NCBI GenBank assembly: GCA_029204225.1
Contig: CM055097.1
Coordinates: 57,601,498 to 57,665,497 of the forward strand
Origin: Diphasiastrum complanatum
Taxonomy: Eukaryota > Streptophyta > Lycopodiopsida > Lycopodiales > Lycopodiaceae
Direction of reading: 5' to 3'
Length of the DNA: 64,000 nt
Shown: one piece after another, positions 10,859 to 22,480 of the stretch
Layout: every line of letters begins with the position of its first letter
Position numbering within the stretch: position 1 is the first letter of the stretch
Translations under genes and position numbers: made by a program
The notes under the pieces: model-generated
Databases searched by the model: none
Seen by the model: only the letters and a program-made list of their open reading frames with translations
What the model was told of the DNA's origin: nothing

Positions 10859-11284
10859 TCCCCGAGCAGCTCATGGCCTCCGCCACTCGCTACCCGGGTC
10901 CCTGCAAAACCTGAACTTTCAACAAATCAAAACAATAGCTCTACATTGTGACAACCAGAGTTGCATTGCTCTCTCTTTGAATGCAAGGTATTACTCTCGA
11001 ACAAGCATATAGAGATTCAATATATTTCTCAAGGGAGAAGGTACAAGGTAAAGAGGTAGAGTTGGTAAACTATTCTACAGGCAGTATTTCCTAGCAGTAA
11101 GATGAAGGGTGTGTGTTGGAGTTTATATCACTTTTGCTCACTCTATTTTATCCTCTGAGTTTTTTCCTTAGCTTGAAAATACCTATTGAGCCTGAAGGAT
11201 GCAGACAGTCTACAAATTTAGTCGTAAATCTTTGACAGGTCTATAGAAATGAACTAGTTTCTAAACACTACATTTTTACATGGG
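10859..11284. other. No feature seen
   Basis: Intergenic sequence without a convincing gene, repeat or transposon motif. Confidence 0.4.
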
Positions 11285-11480
11285 ATTCTGCATAGCGGAT
11301 TAAGAACAAGAATCAGATTGAAATTCAAGTCAATCCTTGGCTTGGGTCGATGGATTGAATCGGATTATGCCTGTTTTGACCCTTCATCTATTTCAATCCC
11401 AACAAGAAAATGCGATCTCAATCGACTTTCAACTTCAGGGTCAAAATACAAAATCGATTTTGAGAGGATCGAAATGACAA
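11285..11480. repeat. Iterated GATTGAATCG-type words
   Basis: Words such as GATTGAAAT, TCAATCC, GATTGAATCGG, CTCAATCGA, AATCGATTTT and GATCGAAAT recur in both orientations over about 190 bp, like the subterminal arrays of the hAT-type MITEs. Ends not defined. Confidence 0.4.
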
Positions 11481-12329
11481 AATGGTCCAAAAAAGATGTC
11501 CGTGTGACATCGAGTATAGTCCACCGTCCTATATTGCATTCACAAACCCTTGCAACTAATTGTCGACTTTGCACATTTCTCACTACTCAAATACATAACT
11601 ACTTGTATTTTAAAAGGCCATTTGGCCTACTAATCCTATTTAGTAATTTAATAAGTTCTTGTAATCATCTAACAAATGTATATAAATGGAATAAGAATGA
11701 GTGAGTTTTGTTGGTTAGTTGGAAACTTGTTCATTGGAAAGAATAGCATAGCGTTCCTCAGGAGATCATGCATAGCACAATATATTTTCATAGTTTAGTA
11801 AGTGCCTCAGGGGCCTATTGCTCTTTTTTATTTGTTCTATATACTTTCATTCAATGCAATGCATTTCAAACCTGTCTTACTACCTTTCCTTGTCTAATAT
11901 TACTCATGTTAATGATTCAATGATCTTTATGCTCATAATTCTCGTTTTTGCTCTTGGTTTATCTGATTCAAGCTAGTACCTTATCGTTTCCATACTAAAA
12001 AGTAATTATGCCTCCAATCGAAGATTAGCAATGGCTATCTCTTATGCCTATCATTTAGCTACCTTTTGAAGTTAGCGATGGTTGTTTCTAACACCTATCA
12101 CTTAACTATCTACAATGGTTGTATCAGATGCCTAGTAGGATACTTATACTTCAAATCAGAGTGATTGCAATCTACGATTAAACACACACTCACTTTAGCT
12201 ATTTGAGGATAAACTTAATAGTCAAAATAGGCTCTAGGATTCATTTTGGGGAGCCCAATATTTCCATCTTCAAGTGGTGTATATGGAACAACTTTAAGGC
12301 TTTGTACAAGAAGGAAAATAACATTTGGT
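11481..12329. other. No feature seen
   Basis: AT-rich spacer; the stretch just before the copia RT fragment may belong to the same decayed element. Confidence 0.3.
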
Positions 12330-12600
12330 GTGCAAAGTGAAAAAGACAATTTATGGCATTAAGCAAGCACCAAAATCATGGAACACATGCATCAATGAAC
12401 ATTTCAAAAGAATGGGAATAGTGAAAAGTGAATCTCAATCATGATGAAGGTGATGTTTTTATTGTGTTGCATGTAGATGATATGATCATCATTGGCAAGA
12501 ATGATCTATTTGTAGAGCAAATTAAACATTTTCTTTCAAATACTTTTGATATGACCGATCTTGGCTTGATGTGCTATTGTTTGGATGAATTGTAGAAACA
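12330..12600 (+). pseudogene. Copia reverse transcriptase fragment
   Basis: Reads TIYGIKQAPKSWNTCINEHF, then after a frameshift HVDDMIIIGKN and TFDMTDLG. These are the YGLKQAPR, YVDD and FxMxDLG blocks of Ty1/copia RT. Only this part of the domain survives. Confidence 0.85.
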
Positions 12601-13125
12601 TTATGACGATATAGTGCTAACTCAATGCACAACAAGAAATCTTATGAAACGAGAAATGGCACAGGACCCATTTTTTTGTGTGAATTTATAATTTCTCAAA
12701 ATTCAAGTAGTTTTTTAACCCTAAATTATTCATTATTTTGCAAAATTGTATATTTTGCAAATATTTAAAATTGGAAGTATTGCAAAATATTTTTAAAATT
12801 TTACATTGAAATGGCTCAAAAAATAAAAATGTCATTTATGTGCAATTTGTTATTATAAAAAATAGTTGTTAAATTAAGCAAGTGATTGTAACATTTTTAA
12901 AATTATTTTTTTTACTAAAAAAACAACAAAAAATACTTTGACATAAATTTGACAACCTGTTTAAAATTTGATATTAACAATCAAACAAACTAAACAAATC
13001 TAGTATTCAAAAAAATATGCTAAATTTATAACAAATATTATTTAACAACAAAATCATTTACCGCAAATGAGTTAAAAATAAGAATCTTGATTTAGAAAAT
13101 CAAAATTACCTTTGAAATTCTTTTC
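12601..13125. other. AT-rich spacer or intron
   Basis: Very AT-rich, with recurring TTTTGCAAA and ATTTTAAAA words. It could be 3' flank or an intron of the minus-strand coding remnant that follows. Confidence 0.3.
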
Positions 13126-14442
13126 TCATCTCAATAAGGCTGAGCTGTCCGTCGGCAACTCTCGACAGGATACAACTCTCGACAGGACACTTACAACCAC
13201 GTCTTTTGATGGGATGCCTTGCATATTCTTCCACTCTGATATTCCCATATCTTGGGGGATGGGGGCAGGAGTGGATTGTGTGGATTTTTTGTTGTTAGAG
13301 GACCACCCTTTTGGAAGTTGTCCCTTTATCTCAAATCTGTCCCACTTGACAAAAAATTTATTGACAAGGTCCCAAATTTGAAACAAAAAATAATTTGTTA
13401 AAGAATTGTAATGTGATTTAAGAAAATGAAATAACAGAATGATTCAGAAGAACAAAAATTACCTGCCCTTTTTGGAAGGCCAATTGGAAAAAATTGTCAT
13501 ACTTTGTAAGCGAGGAGGCTGGATTTTTTTCATCAAATGGAAGGCCAGCTCCTGTGCACAAAGGCACTTCGATTGCATATTTGTTTTGTCTCCTTTGTGA
13601 AGCCTCAGGTACTCTTTATGACAAAATTTGGCTCATTGAATAACGGTCGTCTTTAACCTGTAATCACGGTATTATGATCCCAGGCAAGGAGCTTGGCTTC
13701 CACAACGGTCAACTCAGCAAAAACTATAGCACTAACTTGTCTAAATGACTGTACATGAGGATACTCAACGGAGAGCTCCTTTCTGGCTTGCAAACTATGG
13801 ATTCCGCCCAAAACAAAAGATTTATAGGTATCTGTAATTTGAACATCAAAATCTGCTACTGTCGGACAGTCAGCAGGGTCCACAAGGACAATGAATGGGG
13901 TAACAATGGCTTGGGTGTGGTCTTTGAATTTTATTTTTAAATTATGTACATGAGAGGAGTAGGCTCTCTCACCTCCATGGGCCTATCACCGATGACTGGG
14001 TTATTTGGGGGCCTATGACATTGTTCAATGTCAAGTATGAATGTTATGGCTTGGATTTTCTTAGTTCATGAATCAATTGATGCATTTTGGCAACATCCCT
14101 GCTGGCCAGCTCTAGATTAATTCTTGCCCCACGTAGGTTTCAATTAGAGGTCTTGGGATGAGATCTCTTAGAGGAGCTAGGATGTATGCCTTTAGGTGTC
14201 TTTGTTTTAAAGCTTCTCGGTTTAGGTGGGGAGGATGCATCTTGGGTTTTTTCCAAAGCACTACGTTTCCTTTTTGGAGTTGACATTAGTCCTAATCCAG
14301 TAGTGGAATCAGGTGTTTGGTTGTCTTTTTGGGTAGAGGAAGCCAAGCTCTTGTGGGAGGATAATGATCTCACAGATTTCGCAAGTGCATGGTCCTCTTT
14401 TTTTTTCAGAGCTTCAGTAGCCATTTGTACTACAGCTTTCAA
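13126..14442 (-). pseudogene. Decayed minus-strand coding region, possibly ParB-like
   Basis: Four open segments lie on the minus strand: 14442-14140 (Lys/Ser-rich, PKRKRS), about 13930-13653, about 13640-13478 and 13386-13126. The second contains VDPADCPTVADFDV, then SFVLGGIHSLQARKEL, then FAELTVVEAKLLAWDHN. The order of a glycine-glycine-x-H/R block and an ExxLAxxHN block resembles ParB/sulfiredoxin-like domains found in some uncharacterised eukaryotic, often transposon-linked proteins. That comparison is from pattern memory only. The third segment reads YAIEVPLCTGAGLPFDEKNP. I cannot join the segments confidently by splicing, so this is either a multi-exon gene or a pseudogene. A palindrome array lies at its 5' side. 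Confidence 0.4.
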
Positions 14443-14627
14443 TGGTAAAACATGTGCCTAGTCATGTCTACTTTTTGGAGATTCGAAGGATTTATAGGAC
14501 GAACTTTTAGCTAAGCCATTTGAATGTCTGAAAAAAAATAACCAAGGATTTATGAAATGAAACACAAAACAAAAAAAGACAAATCTCAATTGTGTGCTCT
14601 CACTTGATATCCTCTCAACTGATGCGG

Positions 14628-15006
14628 ACCTATGCTGAGCATAGGTCGGCTCTCGACCTATGCTCAACATAAGTCGAGAGAGGACCTATGCTCAGCATAG
14701 GTCGGCTCTCAGCCTATGCTTAGCATAAGTCGAGAGCAGACCTATGCTTAGCATAGGTTGGCTCTCGACTCATATTGAGCATAGGTCGAGGGCGGCAGCA
14801 TAGGTCAGATCTTGACTTATGCTAAGCATGAGTCAAGAGCCAACCTATCATTAGCATAGGTCGGCTCTCGACTTATGCTGAGCATAAGTCCAGAGAGGAC
14901 CTATGCTAAGCATAGGTGACCATAGGCCCGCTCTCGACTTATGGTCAACATAAGTGGGGAGAAGATGTTGTTGAGCCAAACACCCAAACAAACCTACGCT
15001 TAGCAT
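14628..15006. repeat. Array of about 12 alternating palindromes
   Basis: Two palindrome types alternate every 22-24 bp: type A ACCTATGCTNAGCATAGGT and type B CGACTTATGCTNAGCATAAG (plus TCG), joined by CGGCTCT or GAGAGAGG-like spacers that are also mutually complementary. The central base varies, and some units are damaged. A single related palindrome recurs near 16750. No coding frame crosses it. Confidence 0.9.
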
Positions 15007-16284
<1,278 letters not shown>

Positions 16285-16700
16285 GATCAACAAGTTCAAT
16301 GGTGATGACTTCCACATGTGGAAGTTCAAGATGAAGATGATACTCACAGAATAAGAACTTTAGGGATACATCAACGGTTCAATAGCCAAGCCAACTGAAC
16401 CTGACATGCTGACTTTATCTTCGAAATGGTAAATTGACCTTGCTCAAGGATGTACTATATGTACCCAAACTGACCAAAAATTTATTGTCAGTCAACAAGC
16501 TCACTGATCAGGGCTGTAGAGCCTTGTTCAATTAGAAGCAATGTACCATTTTGGACAAGAATGATAACTATGCAAACAGAGAAGGTAATTTGTACATCCT
16601 GGGTCACGAATATGTACTCTCTACTACTGTGAGTACTTCAAATGCCCAGTTATGGCATCGAAGATTAGGACACTTAAACATGAGATCAATCTAGTCACGA
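16285..16700 (+). pseudogene. Copia gag start and pre-integrase fragment
   Basis: 16292-16410 reads FNGDDFHMWKFKMKMIL, the N-terminal copia gag block. 16430-16697 reads LKDVLYVPKLTKNLLSVNKL and then LWHRRLGHLNMRS, the gag-pre-integrase zinc domain. Stops interrupt both, and the sequence between gag and pre-integrase is deleted. Confidence 0.85.
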
Positions 16701-17692
16701 GACTTGATTGAATAAGTTAACAAAAAACAAAAAACACTGAAGGCTTATTTCTATGCTAAGCATAGAAAGCTATGCTCAATATGAGTTTAAAGAAATGTAG
16801 GTATGCTAGTTTGAATAAATTATGATACCTAGAAAACAACAGAGCAAGCAAGAACATTCGAAGACCTGTTTCTAGACTGGCAACCACATCTTTAAGTAGT
16901 TAGACAAAGAGTTCGGGCAAAAGTTAGGTCCCAGAGACTTTTGAATTTAGGGTTACCCTAAAATTTTAGGCTGACATTATAGTCTAAGTACAATTATGAT
17001 AAGGCCCATGTCCTTAATTAATTTGTAGAATTTAAGGCAAAATTATGAGAGAGAAAATCTAAACCCTGTCAAATTAGCCCATGTTGTAATTCGTTGAAGA
17101 ATCTTAAGAATTTAAACTAACGTTCATGGTTTTGCCAAATATTTAGCGTATAAATTAAACTAACATGTAAAATTTAAACTTACGTTCATTTTTTGGTTGA
17201 CTGCCAAGGTCACACACAACACAATTATGTTTTTAGTTTCTTAAGCAATCCCAAACAAAAAAGAAATGAAATTTGTAAGTCAACATTGAAATCGAATCCT
17301 TATTTACAGTGCACAGTTGAAAACAATATGAAATTTGCTTTAGTTTTCCTTTTTACTTCGTCCCAATCCGAGCTGAAACAGAAATGTTATTAATGTTCGA
17401 AGTAAATTTAACTTCGTGATGAGCATGGAAGGGAAAGTCACAATTTAGACTTAGAGGACGGCACTCACCCTTTTTCGTCAAACTCAATACTTGAAAGATG
17501 AGACCCACCCAGTTCCCGTACAATATTTAAGGAGCGAATACAATGCAAATTAAAATTGTGTGGTGCTAAAATACATGGTGAAATTGATCAAACTTAAACC
17601 ATAACAACGGATTTGTGAAGATGCTCCTTCCATGATGAATGATCTAAGAATAGTAAAACAGTTTCGAATACTAATAGTAGTTTGGAACAAGG
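16701..17692. other. Probable retroelement interior, no motif
   Basis: Contains one palindrome like those at 14628-15006 (TCTATGCTAAGCATAGA, near 16751-16767). Otherwise no gene was recognised. Confidence 0.3.
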
Positions 17693-17704
17693 GCTCTGAT
17701 ACCA
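17693..17704 (-). other. Primer-binding site of a minus-strand LTR element
   Basis: Complement reads TGGTATCAGAGC, matching the 3' end of initiator tRNA-Met used by copia elements. An LTR starts 3-4 bp to the right. Confidence 0.8.
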
Positions 17705-17707
17705 CTT

Positions 17708-18300
17708 TGTTGGAGGGCTCTCGAAGAAATTAGGTGCAGAATAGGAAACAGAACTCCAACATAGAGAACTTTAACAGGAAATTTACCAAACTACAACATC
17801 AACATTGACTTAGATCGAATGGAGGAATGTCTGTGTCAGAGACAACCATGAAGGGAGCGAAACAATTAGGCGCCTAAGACAGCTATGCTTCCTTTGAGAT
17901 TAGACATTCTGAATTGAGTGTGTCAATTGAGAAAGAAAATTATTAGAAAGTATTCGTAGTGCAATACACATAAGAAAATAGAGAATTTGAATTAAGATGT
18001 TGTGAATACAATGATCAGTTCACGTTCTTGTGTCCAAGAATGGTTCACAATAGTGGCGCACTGTGTGTAGTGATCTTACTTAGCTAGCTATAGATTAAAT
18101 AACTATCTCTATTCCTTGAATGGCTTTCACTCTCTCGGATATCTCTGATTTTGTGGAATCAGATAGTTAAGACACAATGGAGTTTATGCAGGAACTCTGA
18201 TTCACTCTTCTCCACTTTCAACATCACATCATTCTCACATATGCTCGTGAATTGTCATTATGTATATACACATGAAACAATTACAATGACTGCATGGGCA
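17708..18300 (-). repeat. Copia-type LTR (family X), minus orientation
   Basis: Begins TGTTGGAGGG next to the primer-binding site. Its reverse complement is homologous to 33990-34400, including the blocks GTGAACCATTNTTGG, TGATCATTGT, TCTCTATTTTC and CTTCATGGTTGTCT. The outer boundary is not determined. Confidence 0.6.
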
Positions 18301-18492
18301 ACGAGCGTGAAACAACATAATTACTAAAAATTACTAAAGTAAACTGTGACGTGGTCTCTCAAACTCGAAGACTTTGAATTTGAAATAGGTCGAAGAAGAT
18401 GTAGAACTTGAAGAGTTCGTCGTTGATCCTGCTTCTGCTCTAGTTGATTGATTGCACAAACATTTAACTTCAGAGAGTAAGGTTGCAGTGTT

Positions 18493-18496
<4 letters not shown>

Positions 18497-18552
<56 letters not shown>
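18497..18552. repeat. (GA)28 microsatellite
   Basis: Uninterrupted GA tract. Confidence 0.95.
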
Positions 18553-18557
<5 letters not shown>

Positions 18558-19190
18558 TATTGACATAGTGTACTAGTGCTCAAGAATTGAGACGAACTCG
18601 AATGATTCGTGTTCTGATAATTCGAATTCTAATGATTTGAATTCTGGTGAGTTAGAGTGATGCTTAATCCCAACACAACCATCATCTTTGACTCGGCTTC
18701 AACGTAGCAAAGCCACATTACAAAAAAATTTCTCAACATTGGAGGCCAATTCGGATGAGAATTTGCCAATAGACTCTAATGAGGAAGATGGATCCTCAAC
18801 TTCCTCAACTGAAAATGAGAGTCTTGATAATATTTCAAGCACTGAGTTGAGAGGACTTAGTGAAAATTCTATGGAATTTAAATTGTCAAAAAAAAATATA
18901 CATAATTTATTTTTAGTGTTTTCAAAATTTGTGGATTTATTGTAACTAGCTTCAAATGTATTTGTGGGTTGTTTTCATAAAAGTCGATTTAGACTTTCAA
19001 AACACCATAAATGTTTGTATATTTGACATATTTTGAACATTTTTAATTTTCAGGATTTTATTTTAAAAAAAATTACATTTACAAGGTTTTTTTTTGCAAA
19101 AGAGCATATTGTTTGCCAAAAAAATTTGTGGTTTTCAAAATAAATTTCATGAAAATGCATGTTTAGGGAAAAAATTTAAAAAATCAAAAA
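18553..19190. other. AT-rich stretch with an acidic open frame lacking ATG
   Basis: The plus frame 18688-18945 is Ser/Glu/Asn-rich but opens with TTG and has no family match I know. The rest is AT-rich and may be intronic: the complement at about 19192-19199 gives a good donor, CGG|GTAAGTATT. Confidence 0.25.
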
Positions 19191-19640
19191 ATACTTACCC
19201 GTTTTTAGGATATTGTTCCACTAAAGAATGACTAAGATGATTGAATATGCAAGATTGTAAGCAAAGATACATCCTCTCTAGTAGCTCTTTTGTTGTCACA
19301 AAGACATCCAATTTTTTCACAACTCAATACATCCTTTTTTTCATAATAACATACTAAAGATACATCCTCTCTAGTATCATGACACAATGAAGAAACTAGC
19401 ATAGATCCATCATCCCGTCCATGCAACCATATAAGAGATAATCCCTCTTTAACATTAATGAAACTTTTTCAAATATGAAAAAGATGGAATGTAAGCCAAA
19501 ACATCATAAAGCACACCTTGCTTAACATCTTGAGCTAAAACAATATCAAACCAAGAGTCTAAATAGAACTCTTCTCCTTGATCATCCATACCTTGACCAG
19601 TCCTTGATACATAGACACCATTTAACTTGCTTGTGTTGTT
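19191..19640 (-). pseudogene. Unrecognised decayed coding remnant
   Basis: On the minus strand, LNGVYVSRTGQGMDD, GEEFYLDSWFDIVLAQDV and SLCHDTREDVSLVCYYEKKD are readable across two frames with a shift near 19450. The segment THREDVSL-like is repeated twice (the DNA word GATACATCCTCTCTAGTA near 19266 and 19366). Its position left of a minus-strand LTR and primer-binding site suggests the interior of that element, but I cannot name the protein. Confidence 0.3.
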
Positions 19641-20329
19641 ATGTGTGCTTGACTTGGATCAAAAGAATCAACACAAGATGCAAGGCTAGACATGTTACTT
19701 CCAAGGATAATATGCCTCCATCAAAGCAAACCAAATCACCACCATAACATCACTAGTGCTATTTCTTTGATTACAACAACTAGTAGTTGTCTCTATGCCT
19801 CATGAAACATTCACTTGCACAATGAACAAATTCACCACAATACAAACATTAAACTTGAGAATTGTGTAGAAAACTAGCTCAAACTTGATGAAATGAAAAT
19901 AAACTGCATAAGCCCTAATCTTGTGCTTCTAAAAATACTCTATATGTGCTAGAACATATATCCAAAAGACTTATAAGAGATCACAAAAGATCACGAAGAG
20001 ATGAATTTGCAATCCTTCTGCTCACTTAGCAATTTTATAAATATTGGCAACAAGATAATGTAGCAATTTAGACTCAAATCACTACCAAATGGAAACCAAA
20101 CTTGGATCTAACTTTTTTATGATGAAATATAGCCTAAAAGCACTTTAAGAAACAAGGAAAATAGGAGATCGGGCCTATTTAAAGAGGAATCCTCTATGAC
20201 AAAACTTTGATGCCAAAAATTGTCAAGAAGCACCAAAATTATCTTTCCAGCTTCACCCTTTGGATCTTGACTTCAATTTTGATCAAAACCTAATGAATCG
20301 CCTAAAAAGGGATGAAAGATTAGTCCTAA

Positions 20330-20341
20330 GCTCTGGTACCA
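20330..20341 (-). other. Primer-binding site of a minus-strand LTR element
   Basis: Complement reads TGGTACCAGAGC, a one-base variant of the tRNA-Met site, directly abutting an LTR that begins TG at 20342. Confidence 0.7.
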
Positions 20342-20850
20342 TGTAAAAGTTTCATGCATAAAAAACAAACCTAAATATGCCCAAATTGGATAAACAATCT
20401 CTAACTATGAAACCTAGTCAAGATATAGAAACATCCAAAAGATCTTCAAACAGAATTATTTTTGAACCTGTAATCATGCAAAAATCAGAGAACATAACAT
20501 TCATAAGGATGCATAAAAAAAGGTCATAATCATCATTCACACAAGCAAGACAAATGAGAAAATTCTACTGTAGAAATCAATCTCCCTCCTCCAATATCAT
20601 CACCAAAATGAGGTATGTACATCAACTATCAAAATGGTAAAGTATTCAGCTATAAATACTATAGTAGGCCACATTTGGAAGGTTCTAGTAGGGTTAAACC
20701 CTAAATCTCCACCATCCATCAGATCAATGGTCTAAATTAACTACCTTGAGAATGGCTACATAGTCTAATGAAATATGTACAAAAAACAATATAAAAAAAT
20801 GTCATTTGGACCAACATGGCCCCCTCCACATAATTTCCACACATGTGGCC
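20342..20850 (-). repeat. LTR (5' LTR of a minus-strand element), right end uncertain
   Basis: Starts TGTAAAAGTTTC right after the primer-binding site. No second copy was seen in the window, so the outer end is a guess. Confidence 0.4.
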
Positions 20851-21284
20851 TCCATTTCGACCCTTAGGCGCACTATTTGAAGCTTTCATATTTAGCCTTC
20901 AAGTTGATATTTGCCAATTTGGACTATTTTTTCACACAAGATAGCCAAATACAAAGTCTTTCCACCTATAATTACACAATAAGCCCTTCCCATCAGAGCA
21001 AAATATAAAGGTACCACTAGCAAGCTTTGCAACATATATTGCCAACCATTGAAGGAACTATTGCCCTCTTATTATATCATTGCAATTCATGGTTTTGGAG
21101 GAACATCACCCAACCTTTTAAAAAAAGATTTCATGTCATATTGAAACCCCTTGCTTTTCATATGATGTTTTTGGATGATGATGATGTTTGAGACTTGTAA
21201 TATTTAGCGAGTTTGAAATCTAGCTTGGACTATGACACTACACACAAATGTCTGTGATTATGGAAAAGTGCGAAAAAAGATCAA

Positions 21285-21482
21285 GTCCATTGTAGTGCGG
21301 TGTATGGATAGAGTGGTTGACTGCGACCGACAATGCGCATGCTCGAATCCCAGCCGCTTCGTAGTGACATGTTAGGGGCTTGCTCCTCATTTGGTGTTGC
21401 CCATATGGCATTGTTAGGCTATATATGTTGTCTATAACCTACTAGTTGCATAACTTTGTATACAACAACAACAACAAAAAAC
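21285..21482 (+). mobile_element. tRNA-derived SINE
   Basis: A Pol III promoter is visible: A box GGATAGAGTGGTT near 21307-21319 and B box GCTCGAATCCC at 21341-21351, about 22 bp apart. The 3' end is a short (CAA)n tail. It is flanked by an exact 8-bp target-site duplication AAGATCAA (21277-21284 and 21483-21490). About 198 bp long, so probably full-length. Confidence 0.85.
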
Positions 21483-21490
21483 AAGATCAA

Positions 21491-22480
21491 AGCAAATCTT
21501 TTAGCACTAAAGCTATAAAAATAAATGGCCTCATGAGGTCTACTAAGAGGCTAATCATCTCCCATCACATTCTTCCAAGACCAATGCTCAGGATACCTCA
21601 AGTTTCCCTTTGATATCATGCATATTTCAATGGATGTCGGCTTTTGAAAAATCATGTCTTCTAAAACCTTCAACTCAAAAATGTTGCATTGTAAAAACCT
21701 AGAACTATCAAAGATTGCCGATTATTATAGAAGCTAGCCTTGTTAAAGAATCGTGCATTATATGAAACTATTTTTGATCTGCCAAATTATATTCATCATA
21801 ATAATCAAAATCAAAATTTTCAAACATTGTTGGCATCCAGCTATTTTTCTTGGGCATCAACCTAGCTCGCTCCAACAATAATTTTCATGGTACAATGTGT
21901 TATAAGGTTAAAAATTAGCCATGTATCAATAGGTTTACAAATATAACTTATATAAAAAATTGTGCAAAAGGTCAAGCACATGCTAGGTAGAACTTCCCAG
22001 CCGTTCGTGAATTAATGATCTACATGCATCCTATATATTCATAAGCCAACAATTTAGAATTTTACATATATTTAAGTAAACATACAATTTCCTACAAAAT
22101 CCAAATTTTATCCTGCATTATATCTTTGATGTCGATTTTTTAGAAAATTTCCCGGTTCTATTCCTAGACTATGCTGGTTTTTTTAGCACTGTTCCAAGAC
22201 TTTGCTTGCTCTTCAAAATGGAAAAGTGTCTGAAGGCAGATTTTCATGTAAGAAAGAATTATGGTGGACAAGAAGCCAGATCTGAATTTGCACGACATGA
22301 ACTGTTCCATTGCTTGTCAAGCTAGCAAAAATAAGATCTCCTACTTTAGTTACAACTGCTTATCAGATCCATAGAAACCTGACAATAGATTGATCTTGGG
22401 CTTTTGTTGGCAGCTGCAATACAATCTGTTACCCCAACTTTGCTTCCACTTCACTTTTGAATACTACTACTCTGCTCCAA
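21491..22480. other. Upstream region of the kinase-ankyrin gene
   Basis: AT-rich spacer. A possible 5'-UTR acceptor (TTGTTGGCAG) lies near 22403-22412. No other feature was seen. Confidence 0.3.

Noticed and set aside
18688-18945. Acidic Ser-rich open frame
   Set aside because: No ATG start, low complexity, AT-rich flanks, no known domain.
22457-22480. Upstream extension of the kinase frame to 22457
   Set aside because: It opens with TTG; the first ATG in frame is 22481 and gives a sensible N-terminus.
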